NCBI RefSeq assembly: GCF_028198145.1
Contig: NZ_CP116338.1
Location: 1,426,001 to 1,490,000 of the forward strand
DNA length: 64,000 nucleotides
Reading direction: 5' to 3'
Origin: Microbacterium sp. nov. GSS16
GTDB lineage: Bacteria; Actinomycetota; Actinomycetes; Actinomycetales; Microbacteriaceae
Part shown: in pieces, positions 1 through 8,289 of the stretch
Numbering within the stretch: position 1 is the first letter of the stretch
How the letters are laid out: the number at the start of each line of letters is the position of its first letter
Made by a program: the position numbers and the translations under genes
The notes under the pieces: model-generated
The model's input: the letters and a program-made list of their open reading frames with translations, nothing else
Told to the model about the DNA's origin: nothing
The model's database searches: none

Positions 1-92
1 TGCACCGGTCGGGACCGGCTGCATCCAGTCTGCCCGACGCTCGCGACTCACGCGGGCGTCGAGGCCGGTTCGGCCGACGGTTCCGGATGCCG

Positions 93-98
93 TACACT
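93..98 (+). promoter_or_regulatory. -10 box of the tRNA-Trp/secE/nusG unit
   Basis: TACACT matches the actinobacterial -10 consensus TANNNT and would start transcription near position 105, about 70 bases before the tRNA. I see no convincing -35 hexamer. The first 90 bases hold a small GC-rich hairpin but no gene I can support. Confidence 0.45.
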
Positions 99-176
99 TG
101 AGGGGCAGTTGTCTGCATCCTTCACCGTGCCCCAGGGTCGCGGCGGGGAGGCGGACCCAGAGGCCGACCGGTCTCT

Positions 177-249
<73 letters not shown>

Positions 250-285
250 CGCGTCAGCGCATGCTGGCTCACGAAAGGTACGTGC

Positions 286-555
286 ATGGACCAGGACGAC
301 GTTCGCGGCGACATCGCCGCCTCGGGCACCTACGCCCTGCGCGACAGCAAGCTCGGCTTCTTCGGACGCATCGCCCTGTTCTTCCGCCAGGTCATCAGCG
401 AACTTCGCAAGGTCGTCACGCCGACCCGCAAGGAACTCGCCAAGTTCACCACCGTGGTGTTCGTCTTCGTGCTGATCGTCATGGGACTGGTCTACGGACT
501 CGACTGGGTCTTCGGAACGGGAGCGCACTACGTCTTCGGAGTTCCGCTGAGCTGA
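286..555 (+). CDS. secE: Preprotein translocase subunit SecE
   Basis: A small membrane subunit of the SecYEG translocon, 89 aa. It has a charged N-terminal half followed by the conserved amphipathic stretch around residues 33-52 (ELRKVVTPTRKEL), then one transmembrane helix (about residues 53-76). Length and single-helix layout fit actinobacterial SecE. The ATG at 286 is preceded by GAAAGG (272-277). It lies between tRNA-Trp and nusG, the near-universal bacterial context, and is probably co-transcribed with both. Confidence 0.95.
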   Translation: MDQDDVRGDIAASGTYALRDSKLGFFGRIALFFRQVISELRKVVTPTRKELAKFTTVVFVFVLIVMGLVYGLDWVFGTGAHYVFGVPLS

Positions 556-612
556 TCAACCCACTTCGACGGCCCCGTCCACGGGCCATCGCAGCGATTG
601 GAAAGAAGCAGA

Positions 613-1614
613 GTGTCTGACAAGTATTCCGACGACGCCGACTGGGCGACCGCCGCTGAGCAGTCCAGCGAAGAGGACGAGGCCCAGGAGGGCAACGTCC
701 TCGCCGAACAGGAGCAGTCGTCCTCGGCGGCCGAGCACACCGCTCTGCACATCGAGGGTGAGAACGGCGCGGAGTACGACGACACCGACGACATCGAGAT
801 CCAAGACCCGGAGGCGGACGCGATCGTGAACGACGCTCTGAACCTGGACGAAGCGGCTGAGTCTGAAGCAGCCGCCGAGGTCCTCAACGACGCTGTGGCG
901 GAGGAGTCCGCCGAGGCCGAGTCGGCTGCCGCCGACGAGGTCACTCCGTACGACGGAACCGAGGTCGACGAGGCTGACAGCGCCGTCGAGGAGGACCCGT
1001 ACGAGGCGTTCCGCATGGACCTGCGGATGCTGCCGGGCAAGTGGTACGTCATCCACTCCTACGCCGGCTTCGAGCGCAAGGTGAAGGCCAACATCGAACA
1101 GCGCAAGTCGACGCTCGAGGTCGAGGACGACATCTACCAGATCGAGGTCCCGATGGAGGACGTCGTCGAGATCAAGAACGGCCAGCGGAAGATGGTCAAC
1201 CGCGTGCGCATCCCCGGCTACGTGCTGGTGCGCATGGAGCTCAACGAGGACACCTGGTCGGTCGTGCGCCACACGCCGGGTGTGACCGGCTTCGTGGGCA
1301 ACGCCCACAACCCCACCCCGCTGCGCTTCGAAGAAGCGTTCAACATGCTGAAGTCGCTTGTCGAGGTGAAGGACGTCCCCACCGCGAAGTCCATCGCAGC
1401 CAAGGGCGGCGTCGCCGTCGCCCGTCCGATGGCGGCCGAGGTCGACTTCGAGGTCGGCGAAACCATCACCATCAAGGAGGGCTCGTTCGCGGGTCTTCCC
1501 GGAACGATCAGCGAGATCAACGCCGCCAGCGGCAAGCTCACCGTCCTCGTCTCGCTCTTCGAGCGCGAGACCCCGGTGGAGCTGTCGTTCGAGCAGGTCA
1601 CCAAGATGCTCTGA
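613..1614 (+). CDS. nusG: Transcription termination/antitermination protein NusG
   Basis: NusG binds RNA polymerase and influences pausing, Rho-dependent termination and coupling to ribosomes. The protein is 333 aa, far longer than the roughly 180 aa E. coli form. The first 140 residues are an acidic Glu/Asp/Ala-rich extension, as in other actinobacteria. The NGN domain begins near [11 protein letters not shown] and the C-terminal KOW domain covers the last 60 residues ([10 protein letters not shown]). I chose GTG 613 because GAAAGAAG at 601-608 is well placed; a TTG at 598 is in frame but lacks a ribosome-binding site. It follows secE by 57 bases. Confidence 0.96.
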   Translation: MSDKYSDDADWATAAEQSSEEDEAQEGNVLAEQEQSSSAAEHTALHIEGENGAEYDDTDDIEIQDPEADAIVNDALNLDEAAESEAAAEVLNDAVAEESAEAESAAADEVTPYDGTEVDEADSAVEEDPYEAFRMDLRMLPGKWYVIHSYAGFERKVKANIEQRKSTLEVEDDIYQIEVPMEDVVEIKNGQRKMVNRVRIPGYVLVRMELNEDTWSVVRHTPGVTGFVGNAHNPTPLRFEEAFNMLKSLVEVKDVPTAKSIAAKGGVAVARPMAAEVDFEVGETITIKEGSFAGLPGTISEINAASGKLTVLVSLFERETPVELSFEQVTKML

Positions 1615-1646
1615 CATCTTCGAATGGGCCGCTGAGCCCGTCGAGC

Positions 1647-1681
1647 AGAGCGCCCCGCCGGCTGGTCCGGCGGGGCGCTCT
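1647..1681 (+). terminator. Intrinsic terminator-like hairpin after nusG
   Basis: A perfect 15-bp stem (AGAGCGCCCCGCCGG, 1647-1661, pairing with 1667-1681) closes a 5-base loop. No U-tract follows, as is common in high-GC actinobacteria. It separates secE-nusG from rplK-rplA. Confidence 0.75.
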
Positions 1682-1689
1682 GCGTACGG

Positions 1690-1695
1690 TAGAAT
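1690..1695 (+). promoter_or_regulatory. -10 box upstream of rplK
   Basis: TAGAAT fits the -10 consensus and lies just after the nusG terminator. It would start a transcript near 1702 with a 110-base leader for rplK-rplA. A -35 hexamer would fall inside the terminator stem. Confidence 0.5.
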
Positions 1696-1715
1696 GTTGT
1701 GGTTTGTGCACTTCT

Positions 1716-1739
1716 TCGACGGGCTCCTGAGCCTGTCGA
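1716..1739 (+). repeat. REP-like inverted repeat in the rplK leader
   Basis: TCGACGGGCTC (1716-1726) and GAGCCTGTCGA (1729-1739) form an 11-bp stem with one G-U pair and a CT loop. It shares the core TCGACAGGCTCAGGG with the array near 23.2 kb on the opposite strand. A related sequence, GGGCCGCTGAGCCCG, occurs at 1626-1640 and 2960-2974. Confidence 0.6.
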
Positions 1740-1814
1740 GGGACACCGCGCCCCGGAGATGCCGGGGAAGCGGGAGAGGGATGCCCTGGGCATCCGCTCG
1801 ATGAAAGGAAAATC

Positions 1815-2246
1815 ATGGCACCCAAGAAGAAGGTGACCGGCCTGATCAAGCTTCAGATCAACGCCGGTGCAGCCAACCCGGCGCCGCCGATCGGCCCCGC
1901 GCTCGGTCAGCACGGCGTGAACATCATGGAGTTCTGCAAGGCGTACAACGCCGCGACCGAGTCGCAGCGCGGCAACGTCATCCCCGTGGAGATCACCGTC
2001 TACGAGGACCGCAGCTTCACGTTCGTCCTGAAGACCCCGCCGGCAGCCGAGCTGATCAAGAAGGCCGCAGGCGTGGCGAAGGCCTCGGCCACCCCGCACA
2101 CCGTCAAGGTCGGCAAGATCACCAAGGACCAGGTCCGTCAGATCGCCGAGCAGAAGCAGGCCGACCTGAACGCGAACGACATCGACGCCGCATCGAAGAT
2201 CATCGAGGGCACTGCGCGCTCGATGGGCATCACGGTCGAGGGCTGA
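1815..2246 (+). CDS. rplK: 50S ribosomal protein L11
   Basis: L11 binds 23S rRNA in the GTPase-associated centre. At 143 aa it has normal length. The N-terminal domain carries the proline-rich loop [15 protein letters not shown] and the C-terminal RNA-binding domain ends in [10 protein letters not shown]. The ATG at 1815 follows AAAGGA (1804-1809). rplA follows after 11 bases, so the two form the usual L11-L1 operon. Confidence 0.98.
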   Translation: MAPKKKVTGLIKLQINAGAANPAPPIGPALGQHGVNIMEFCKAYNAATESQRGNVIPVEITVYEDRSFTFVLKTPPAAELIKKAAGVAKASATPHTVKVGKITKDQVRQIAEQKQADLNANDIDAASKIIEGTARSMGITVEG

Positions 2247-2257
2247 GGGAGATAACA

Positions 2258-2947
2258 ATGGCTACCAAGTCCAAGGCATACCAGGCGGCACTCGCGAAGA
2301 TCGAGGAAGACCGCTTCTACACCCCGACCGAGGCCGTCGCCCTCGCGAAGGAGACCGGGTCGGCGAAGTTCGACTCGACCGTCGAGGTCGCGCTGAAGCT
2401 CGCGGTCGACCCCCGCAAGGCAGACCAGATGGTGCGCGGCACCGTCATGCTCCCGCACGGCACCGGCAAGACCGCCCGCGTCATCGTGTTCGCGAACGGT
2501 GCAGCCGCTGAGGCCGCCATCGCCGCAGGCGCAGACGAGGTCGGCGGCGCCGAGCTCATCGAGAAGGTCGCCGGCGGCTGGACCGACTTCGACGCCGCGG
2601 TCTCGACCCCTGAGCTCATGGGCCAGGTCGGTCGTCTGGGTAAGGTGCTCGGCCCCCGCGGCCTGATGCCGAACCCCAAGACCGGCACCGTGACCCCCAA
2701 CCCGGCCAAGGCCGTCGAGGAGATCAAGGGCGGAAAGATCGAGTTCCGCGTCGACAAGCACGCCAACGTGCACTTCATCGTCGGCAAGGCATCGTTCACC
2801 GCTGAGCAGCTGAACGAGAACATCGGCGCAGCGCTCGAGGAGATCGTCCGCCTCAAGCCGTCGAGCTCGAAGGGCCGCTACATCCAGAAGGGTGCCGTGT
2901 CGACCACGTTCGGCCCCGGCATCCCGCTGGACGTCAACGCCATCTGA
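2258..2947 (+). CDS. rplA: 50S ribosomal protein L1
   Basis: L1 forms the mobile stalk at the ribosomal E site and in many bacteria represses its own operon. The protein is 229 aa, typical for the family, with the signature [20 protein letters not shown] in the middle. The start follows GAGGGAGA (2245-2252), which overlaps the rplK stop region. It is the last gene of the rplK-rplA operon, closed by a strong hairpin. Confidence 0.98.
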   Translation: MATKSKAYQAALAKIEEDRFYTPTEAVALAKETGSAKFDSTVEVALKLAVDPRKADQMVRGTVMLPHGTGKTARVIVFANGAAAEAAIAAGADEVGGAELIEKVAGGWTDFDAAVSTPELMGQVGRLGKVLGPRGLMPNPKTGTVTPNPAKAVEEIKGGKIEFRVDKHANVHFIVGKASFTAEQLNENIGAALEEIVRLKPSSSKGRYIQKGAVSTTFGPGIPLDVNAI

Positions 2948-2981
2948 CGCTGATCGGGCGGGCCGCTGAGCCCGCCGACGC

Positions 2982-3013
2982 AAGACCCTCGCCGGTTCTC
3001 CGGCGGGGGTCTT
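2982..3013. terminator. Bidirectional terminator between rplA and lysE
   Basis: AAGACCCTCGCCGG (2982-2995) pairs with CCGGCGGGGGTCTT (3000-3013) with one G-U wobble and a 4-base loop. It lies between convergent rplA and the lysE-like gene and can serve both. Confidence 0.8.
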
Positions 3014-3020
3014 CCGCGTC

Positions 3021-3683
3021 TCAGCCGGTGAAGACGGGCAGCACCAGCAGGATGCCCATGAGCACGAGCAGCGCGGCGATCACCGTGTCGAGCATCCGCC
3101 ATGCGCGGGGCGTGCGCAGCCAGCTGCCCAGGTGCCTGGCGCCGAACCCGAGGGCGAAGAACCACGTGACGCTGCCCAGGATCGCCCCGGCGGCGAAGAG
3201 CCACCGCGCTTCGCCATGCGTCGCGGCGATCGACCCGATGAGCAGCACGGTGTCGAGGTAGACGTTCGGGTTGAGGAACGTGAAGGCGAGGGTCGCGATG
3301 AGCACCGGCGCCAGACGGGTGCGGGTCGCGGTCGGGGTGCCGCCGCCGGCCGCGGAGGGCGATCCGGATGCTGGTGGCGCGTCCGCCACCAGGGCCTCGC
3401 CCTCTGCTCGCCATGCGCGCCGCGCGGCGAGGACGCCGTACACGACGAGCGACAGCCCGCCCAGCCAGCGGGCGGCGACGATGAGCCAGGGCAGCTCCGC
3501 GATCAGGAAGCCGAGTCCCGCGGTGCCCACCAGAACCAGCGCCGCATCGGATGCCGCGCAGATGAGCACCACCGGGAGGACGTGCTCACGACGAAGCCCC
3601 TGGCGCAGGACGAACACGTTCTGCGCGCCGACGGCGATGATCAGGGAGTACATCAGGCCGAGGCCGGCGACGAAGGTGAGCAC
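3021..3683 (-). CDS. LysE/ArgO family amino-acid exporter
   Basis: A 220-aa membrane protein of the LysE superfamily, which exports basic amino acids, especially under dipeptide-rich growth. The N-terminal signature AVGAQNVFVLRQGL is diagnostic, and about six hydrophobic segments follow. A Pro/Ser/Ala-rich cytoplasmic loop sits near residues 95-120. GTG 3683 is placed six bases after TAGCTT (minus strand, 3695-3690), indicating a leaderless mRNA. It diverges from a LysR regulator, as lysE does from lysG in Corynebacterium, so lysine or arginine export is the likely role. Substrate identity is inferred. Confidence 0.88.
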   Translation of the reverse strand: MLTFVAGLGLMYSLIIAVGAQNVFVLRQGLRREHVLPVVLICAASDAALVLVGTAGLGFLIAELPWLIVAARWLGGLSLVVYGVLAARRAWRAEGEALVADAPPASGSPSAAGGGTPTATRTRLAPVLIATLAFTFLNPNVYLDTVLLIGSIAATHGEARWLFAAGAILGSVTWFFALGFGARHLGSWLRTPRAWRMLDTVIAALLVLMGILLVLPVFTG

Positions 3684-3689
3684 GAGTCA

Positions 3690-3747
3690 AAGCTAGGGCG
3701 CCGGAGTGGATCAGAGCCAGCGAAGATGGCTGCACGAGCATTAGCAT
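3690..3747. promoter_or_regulatory. Divergent lysE/lysG promoter region
   Basis: The 71-base gap holds two -10 boxes back to back: TAGCTT on the minus strand (3695-3690) six bases from the lysE GTG, and TAGCAT on the plus strand (3742-3747) seven bases from the lysG GTG. Both mRNAs would be leaderless. A LysG-type regulator presumably binds between them. Confidence 0.6.
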
Positions 3748-3754
3748 CACTTAT

Positions 3755-4639
3755 GTGAAGATCGATGCCCAGCTGGCAGCCACCGTCGCCATGGTGGTCG
3801 ACGAGGGAAGTTTCGAGGCCGCCGCGCGGCGGATGCACCTCACGCAGTCCGCGATCAGCCAGCGCATCAAGTCGATCGAACAGCAGATCGGCAGAACCGT
3901 GGTGGTGCGCTCGCGTCCGGTCCGCGCGACCGAGGCGGGTGAGGCGCTCGTGCGGCTGGCCAGGCAGGTCGCGCTGCTCGAGCACGACGCCGTGACGGCG
4001 TTCGGCCTCGGTGACGCCGCGCCCGACTCGCCTCGGGTGCGCATCCCGCTGGCCGTGAACGCCGACTCCATGGCGACGTGGTTCCTCGCTCCGCTCGCAC
4101 GCGTGGCGCGCCGGCATCCGATCGACGTCGATCTGCACCGCGACGACCAGGACTACACGGCCCGCATGCTCGAGTCAGGTGAGGTGATGGCGGCCGTCAC
4201 GAGCGAAGCCGAGCCGGTGGGCGGCAGCGCAGTCACGCCGCTCGGCGTGCTCGAGTACCGTGCGATGGCGACCGCCGCCTACATCGAGGACTGGTTCGCG
4301 GATGGCGTCACCGCCGAGACGCTGGCTCGCGCGCCGTTCGTCGACTTCGACCGGCGCGACACCCTGCAGCAGGGGTGGCTGCGGGCGAGAGAGGTGGATC
4401 CGTGGCAGGTGCCGAGACACTACGTGCCGGCGTCGCACGACTTCTCCGAGGCGGTTCGGCTCGGACTCGGCTGGGGGCTGATCCCCGCGCCGCACGTGAC
4501 CGACGGGCTTGTCGAGCTGGGCGAGCCGCGCATCCGGGTGCCGCTGTACTGGCAGCAGTGGAACCTGCGCTCCCCGCTGCTCGACGCGATCGCCGCGGAG
4601 GTGGCGGCAGAGGCCGCCCTGGTGCTCGCTCCGCTCTGA
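3755..4639 (+). CDS. LysR family regulator, LysG/ArgP type
   Basis: A transcriptional regulator of 294 aa. The winged HTH at residues 3-60 includes GSFEAAARRMHLTQSAISQR, the LysR signature. The rest is a periplasmic-binding-protein-like effector domain. Length and divergent pairing with a LysE exporter match LysG (ArgP/IciA), which activates lysE in response to lysine or arginine. The GTG start at 3755 has no ribosome-binding site but follows TAGCAT by seven bases, so it is likely leaderless. It converges on the nuclease gene that ends at 4667. Confidence 0.85.
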   Translation: MKIDAQLAATVAMVVDEGSFEAAARRMHLTQSAISQRIKSIEQQIGRTVVVRSRPVRATEAGEALVRLARQVALLEHDAVTAFGLGDAAPDSPRVRIPLAVNADSMATWFLAPLARVARRHPIDVDLHRDDQDYTARMLESGEVMAAVTSEAEPVGGSAVTPLGVLEYRAMATAAYIEDWFADGVTAETLARAPFVDFDRRDTLQQGWLRAREVDPWQVPRHYVPASHDFSEAVRLGLGWGLIPAPHVTDGLVELGEPRIRVPLYWQQWNLRSPLLDAIAAEVAAEAALVLAPL

Positions 4640-4666
4640 GCGGCGCGGACAGCGTCAGCGCCGCGG

Positions 4667-5344
4667 TCACTCCGAGAGGGCCAGAGCGCGGAACATGTCG
4701 CGCTCGCGAAGCGCCGAGCGGCGGCTCGGAGCAAGCGGCGCGCGGGTCGGCGGCGCCTGACCCGTGGTGCGACGGTAGAGCTCGTCGATCAAGCGCGTCG
4801 CAAGGGCGATGAGCTGACCGATCTCCTTCTCGTCGCGGTCGATCCACACGGAGCGCGGCTCGTCGTGGATCGGATTGAAGTCGTCATGCTCCTCCCACAC
4901 GAACAGCGTGCGCTCGGCGCCGAGCACGTGCTGCTGCCACCAGACCTGCCGCAGGTAGGTGCGGGGGATGGTCCGCCACGACTTGTTCGTGGTCTTGATC
5001 TCGGCGAGCAGCACGCGCCCGTCGCCGTCCACGCAGATGCCGTCCGGCGTCGCAAGGTGGCGCTTCTCGATCTCCGCGTGGAACAGGGCCGACGAGGGCA
5101 GGATGCCGTGGGTCGCCGCCACCCACGCCGCGATCTCCGGTTCCCGACGGCGTCCGTGATCGGTGTACGCGTTGCCGCCGAACCGAGGGCCGGCGCCGAG
5201 CTTGGCATCCGCAGCGCGCGCGATCGACGCCTCCCCGGAGAGACCGGCCACGTCGGTGGCGGTGATCCCGCGGGCCCGCGCGCGAAGCCAGGCGACCCGG
5301 TCGCGAGAATCCGCGAGCATGCGCGCTTGGAGTTCGGGAGTCAC
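4667..5344 (-). CDS. YqaJ-type (lambda exonuclease-like) nuclease
   Basis: A 225-aa protein of the PD-(D/E)XK fold. The C-terminal part of the core reads PDGICVDGDGRVLLAEIKTT, giving the catalytic Asp and Glu-x-Lys; an upstream Glu lies in DHGRRREPEI. This family includes phage recombination exonucleases (YqaJ) and related host proteins. The start is GTG 5344: on the minus strand TACTCT (5356-5351) lies exactly six bases before it, a leaderless arrangement. An upstream ATG at 5386 would add 14 poorly supported residues. No phage genes flank it, so a free-standing chromosomal role is unknown. Confidence 0.75.
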   Translation of the reverse strand: MTPELQARMLADSRDRVAWLRARARGITATDVAGLSGEASIARAADAKLGAGPRFGGNAYTDHGRRREPEIAAWVAATHGILPSSALFHAEIEKRHLATPDGICVDGDGRVLLAEIKTTNKSWRTIPRTYLRQVWWQQHVLGAERTLFVWEEHDDFNPIHDEPRSVWIDRDEKEIGQLIALATRLIDELYRRTTGQAPPTRAPLAPSRRSALRERDMFRALALSE

Positions 5345-5449
5345 CTTACGAGAGTACCCGCGGCGCGGTGGTCCGTCGGGCCCCACACGCCGTGCACGCC
5401 AGCCGGCCCGATCGCGAGGAGGACGCGGACGACACCGAATCGCGACGCG

Positions 5450-6112
5450 TCAGCGCAATGCGGTGTCGCGCACGGTGCGCCATACTCGGTCGGCCTCGGC
5501 GCGGCCGCTGATCAGCCGGATGCTGCCGGAGAACAGCACGACGGACGAGACGAACCCGATGACCGCCCAGAGTCCGTACATCACGACGTTGGCTGAGGGC
5601 GCCGCGACGGTCTCGAAGAACGCGTAGGTCGCGTACGCCCCGAACAGTGCCGCGCACGAGGCGGCGGCGATGCGGACGAAGGCGCCAGGCCGGAACATGA
5701 GAAGTCGTGTGTGCAGCCAGCCGGCCCACGACGGCGCGAGCCGGCCGGAGCGGTAAGGGCCCGCCAGCCACGCCGCGAGCGATCGGACGAGCCGACGACC
5801 GGAGAGGCCCAGTGCGATCAGCATCCACAGGCTCAGGCCGAGCACGGCGAGAAGAGCGAGACCGGTGACGCCGGCGAACGCGCTGACCACCGGCGACCTG
5901 TCGCCGCTGAAGGCGTCGATGACGGCACTCGAGCCCGACGCGCCGACGACAGAGCCGACGAACGCGAGCAGCCCGAACCCGATGCGGGACCAGCGCAGGT
6001 AGTCGGCTCCCAGCACCTCCACGGCGCGCTGGGCCCTGGAACGCTCTCCCGCAGCCTCTGGCTCGGGGCTCAGATAGGGGCGGGACTCTGCGCGGATGAG
6101 GTGGAACGCCAT
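5450..6112 (-). CDS. Four-helix membrane protein of unknown function
   Basis: A 220-aa protein I do not recognise. A charged N-terminal 40 residues precedes four predicted transmembrane segments at about 43-62, 75-97, 146-165 and 172-194, with an Arg-rich loop between the second and third. It is the last gene of a minus-strand series with the T7SS-like genes upstream (4-base gap). CAGAAT (minus strand, 6124-6119) lies six bases from its ATG and overlaps the preceding stop codon, so it may also have its own leaderless transcript. Confidence 0.7.
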   Translation of the reverse strand: MAFHLIRAESRPYLSPEPEAAGERSRAQRAVEVLGADYLRWSRIGFGLLAFVGSVVGASGSSAVIDAFSGDRSPVVSAFAGVTGLALLAVLGLSLWMLIALGLSGRRLVRSLAAWLAGPYRSGRLAPSWAGWLHTRLLMFRPGAFVRIAAASCAALFGAYATYAFFETVAAPSANVVMYGLWAVIGFVSSVVLFSGSIRLISGRAEADRVWRTVRDTALR

Positions 6113-6116
6113 GGCC

Positions 6117-6734
6117 CTATTCTGTCGCCTCGGGTTCAGGCGGGGTCTGCCCAGGGGGCAGCAGCAGCGTGGTGTCGAGCGCGTACGCCACCCGGATCAG
6201 CAGATCCTGATGACGGTGAGGATCGGAGGTCATCCCGGTCACCAGAGCGATGCCGCGATCGCCGGGGAGCGACAGCTCTCCCACTGCGACGATGCCCTGC
6301 GTCGGCGTGCCGACGGTGCCGAAGGCGATCAGCCCGGTGCGCCCGTCGGATGCCGTGAACGACGTGCTCGAGCCTGCCGCACCCAGCTTGGCCACGGCCA
6401 GATAGGCGAGCGAGCGATCGGCATCGCGCACGACGTCCTCCGCGGCGCGCACGACCTGAGTCGACAGGAACCATACGGCGGGACGGTCGCCCACGTCGAG
6501 GTGCATGCCTGCGAAGTCGAACGACGAACCCGAGAACATGGCCACGCCGCGGTGAAACCCGGCGGTGAGAGCGTCGCGTGCCTCCTCCGTCAGCCACCCT
6601 TCTCCGGATGCGAGGTAGCGCTGCCACCACTGCGCCGGCGTCTGATCGCCGAACGCCCGCAGCTCGATCCAACCCTGTGGGAGGCGCTGCCATACGACAT
6701 CGTGCTCGGGGGCACTGGTGTGCGTCGTCACCAT
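6117..6734 (-). CDS. Unknown protein in the T7SS-like cluster
   Basis: A 205-aa soluble protein with Trp-rich N-terminal third (VVWQRLPQGW, QWWQRY) and a hydrophobic beta-rich remainder. I do not recognise a family. ATG 6734 overlaps the upstream stop by seven bases, and the adjacent GTG 6731 gives a tighter GTGA overlap behind GAGGAG. Translational coupling to the large T7SS-like protein suggests a partner, chaperone or immunity-type role. That is inference from position only. Confidence 0.65.
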   Translation of the reverse strand: MVTTHTSAPEHDVVWQRLPQGWIELRAFGDQTPAQWWQRYLASGEGWLTEEARDALTAGFHRGVAMFSGSSFDFAGMHLDVGDRPAVWFLSTQVVRAAEDVVRDADRSLAYLAVAKLGAAGSSTSFTASDGRTGLIAFGTVGTPTQGIVAVGELSLPGDRGIALVTGMTSDPHRHQDLLIRVAYALDTTLLLPPGQTPPEPEATE

Positions 6735-7855
6735 CGCTCCTCATCCGTGCGCGGTCCTTCGCCCGCAACCAGGTTCCTTCCGCGTTCGACGAGATTCGTC
6801 CATGGGCCGCTGATGCTCTCGAGGAAGTCCTTGCCACCGGAGTACATGTCGTTCGCGGTCGTCGCCGCCCAGTAGGTGTTGCCGGCGAGCGCGCCCGTGC
6901 TGATGGACAGCGACGCGACCGTCACCACGCCGCCGGTCATAGCCCCGCCCCCGGCCGTGGCGAGGCCAGGTCCGATCGTGGGAATGTTGATCCGCAGCAC
7001 ACTGGCGCCGTTCCCGAGCACACCGCTCAGGCCCGACGCGGCGAATCCCAGTGCCAGTCCGGCCACCCCGACGGCGAAATCGCCCCAGGTGCCGCGGCCC
7101 GTCAGGGCCTGCAGGCCGTCGATGACGACCAGGGCGACGGAGATGCCCAGCGCGATCGGCGCGAGCGCGGGGAACACGAACGACAGCAGGCTGATGATCG
7201 GCAGCGCAGCTCGGAGGATGTCCTCGAGAATCGGGACGACGTACTCCATGAACTTGTCGGCGAGATCCACCGCGTCGTCCCAGGTGTTGGAGAACCAGTT
7301 GCCCGCATACTGGCCGATCTCGTCGCGTGCGGATTCGAGCAGGCGCGCGATCTCTGCGGCGCGCTGCGACACAGCCTCCTGCAGGCGGCGGGCTTCCGCG
7401 AGGATCGACGCCAGATCGCCCTGGGCCAGCGAGAGGGCACGCTCGGCGTCGCGGACGGCGTCCGGATCCGGCGTGGCGCCGTCGGCGCTGGAGTCGGCGT
7501 CCTCACGGGCGCCTTCGCTCCGGTTCACCGCAGCGCGCGCCTCGGCGGCGTCGTCTTCCAGGACCCGCGCCCGGCGCTGGAACTCGGCCAGCTCGCTCAC
7601 CCAGGTCGACAGCGTCGTGTGGGACGAGCGCAAGGCGCGTCCTGAGTCGACGAGCCGGGGACGGAACTCCTCGGACTGGTTCGCACGGAACGCGTCGGCG
7701 GCGAGACCGGTCCACGTCGTCTCATCCGCGCCATCCAGCACAGTGAGCGCATCGTCCACGCCATCGGCGCCGGAGCTGAGATTGTCGACGAAGCCTTCGA
7801 GCAGAGACAGATCCCCGGGGGCCGGGTCGAATCCGAGTGCGGGGAACGCGCTCAT
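6728..7855 (-). CDS. Large WXG100/T7SS-signal type protein
   Basis: A 375-aa protein with the layout of type VII secretion substrates. The N-terminal 200 residues are alpha-helical and coiled-coil-like, with TWTGLAADAFRANQ near residue 55 resembling the W-x-G/AxxF helical-hairpin signature. Hydrophobic glycine-rich segments fill about 215-335. The C-terminal 45 residues show no recognisable toxin domain. ATG 7855 overlaps the WXG100-like gene's stop (TGATG). The polymorphic-toxin style architecture without an evident toxin is notable. Function is inferred from fold pattern and neighbours. Confidence 0.65.
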   Translation of the reverse strand: MSAFPALGFDPAPGDLSLLEGFVDNLSSGADGVDDALTVLDGADETTWTGLAADAFRANQSEEFRPRLVDSGRALRSSHTTLSTWVSELAEFQRRARVLEDDAAEARAAVNRSEGAREDADSSADGATPDPDAVRDAERALSLAQGDLASILAEARRLQEAVSQRAAEIARLLESARDEIGQYAGNWFSNTWDDAVDLADKFMEYVVPILEDILRAALPIISLLSFVFPALAPIALGISVALVVIDGLQALTGRGTWGDFAVGVAGLALGFAASGLSGVLGNGASVLRINIPTIGPGLATAGGGAMTGGVVTVASLSISTGALAGNTYWAATTANDMYSGGKDFLESISGPWTNLVERGRNLVAGEGPRTDEERW

Positions 7856-8148
7856 CACCGCTTCCCCTCATCCATGTTGGCCGCGACCTCCGCGTCGAAG
7901 CTGCGGAACGCCTCGAGAACCGAGCTGAGCCCCCCGTGCGCGTCTTCCGAGAAGCGGGCGAGTTTGTCGAGCCCGCCGCCCCACGCATCGTGCAGCTCGT
8001 GCAGTCGCTCGCGCAGCTCATCCTGCGGCACAGCGCCGCTCGACGCCGAGCCGAGTGCGCTCGTGGCTCCGTCGAGCATCGATCGCATGCTCTTGTAGGC
8101 GCGGATGCTGGCTTCCATGGCGGTGTAATCCAGGCTGACGTCTGCCAC
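7855..8148 (-). CDS. WXG100 (ESAT-6-like) family protein
   Basis: A 97-aa all-helical protein with the family's length of about 100 residues. The helix-turn-helix hairpin carries DAWGGG near residue 55 in place of the exact W-x-G turn. There are no cysteines and no signal peptide, as expected for EsxA-like proteins secreted by type VII systems. The GTG start at 8148 is preceded on the minus strand by GAGAGGA with seven-base spacing. It heads an overlapping series with the large T7SS-like gene. No EccC or EccD gene lies in the window. Confidence 0.7.
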   Translation of the reverse strand: MADVSLDYTAMEASIRAYKSMRSMLDGATSALGSASSGAVPQDELRERLHELHDAWGGGLDKLARFSEDAHGGLSSVLEAFRSFDAEVAANMDEGKR

Positions 8149-8254
8149 GATGTGTCCTCTCTCGGCCCGTGCCCCTCGCGGGTGCGTGTCGCCTGTTCAC
8201 GCTAGCGAAGGCGATCGGACCCGTCGATGGGGAGAACTGCCCGCGTGCACCGAT

Positions 8255-8283
8255 TTGGGGGAGATGCGCGGATGCCGTAGAGT
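8255..8283 (+). promoter_or_regulatory. Promoter of the rplJ-rplL operon
   Basis: TTGGGG (8255-8260) and TAGAGT (8278-8283) are separated by 17 bases, the best-spaced promoter in this part of the window. Transcription would begin near 8290 with a leader of about 190 bases. Confidence 0.65.
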
Positions 8284-8289
8284 GAGTCA

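Noticed and set aside
1..51. Possible minus-strand gene start (GTG at 51) running off the left edge
   Set aside because: The 17 visible codons match no family I know and there is no ribosome site.
598..612. TTG start 15 bases upstream of the chosen nusG start
   Set aside because: GAAAGAAG at 601-608 fits GTG 613; nothing precedes the TTG.
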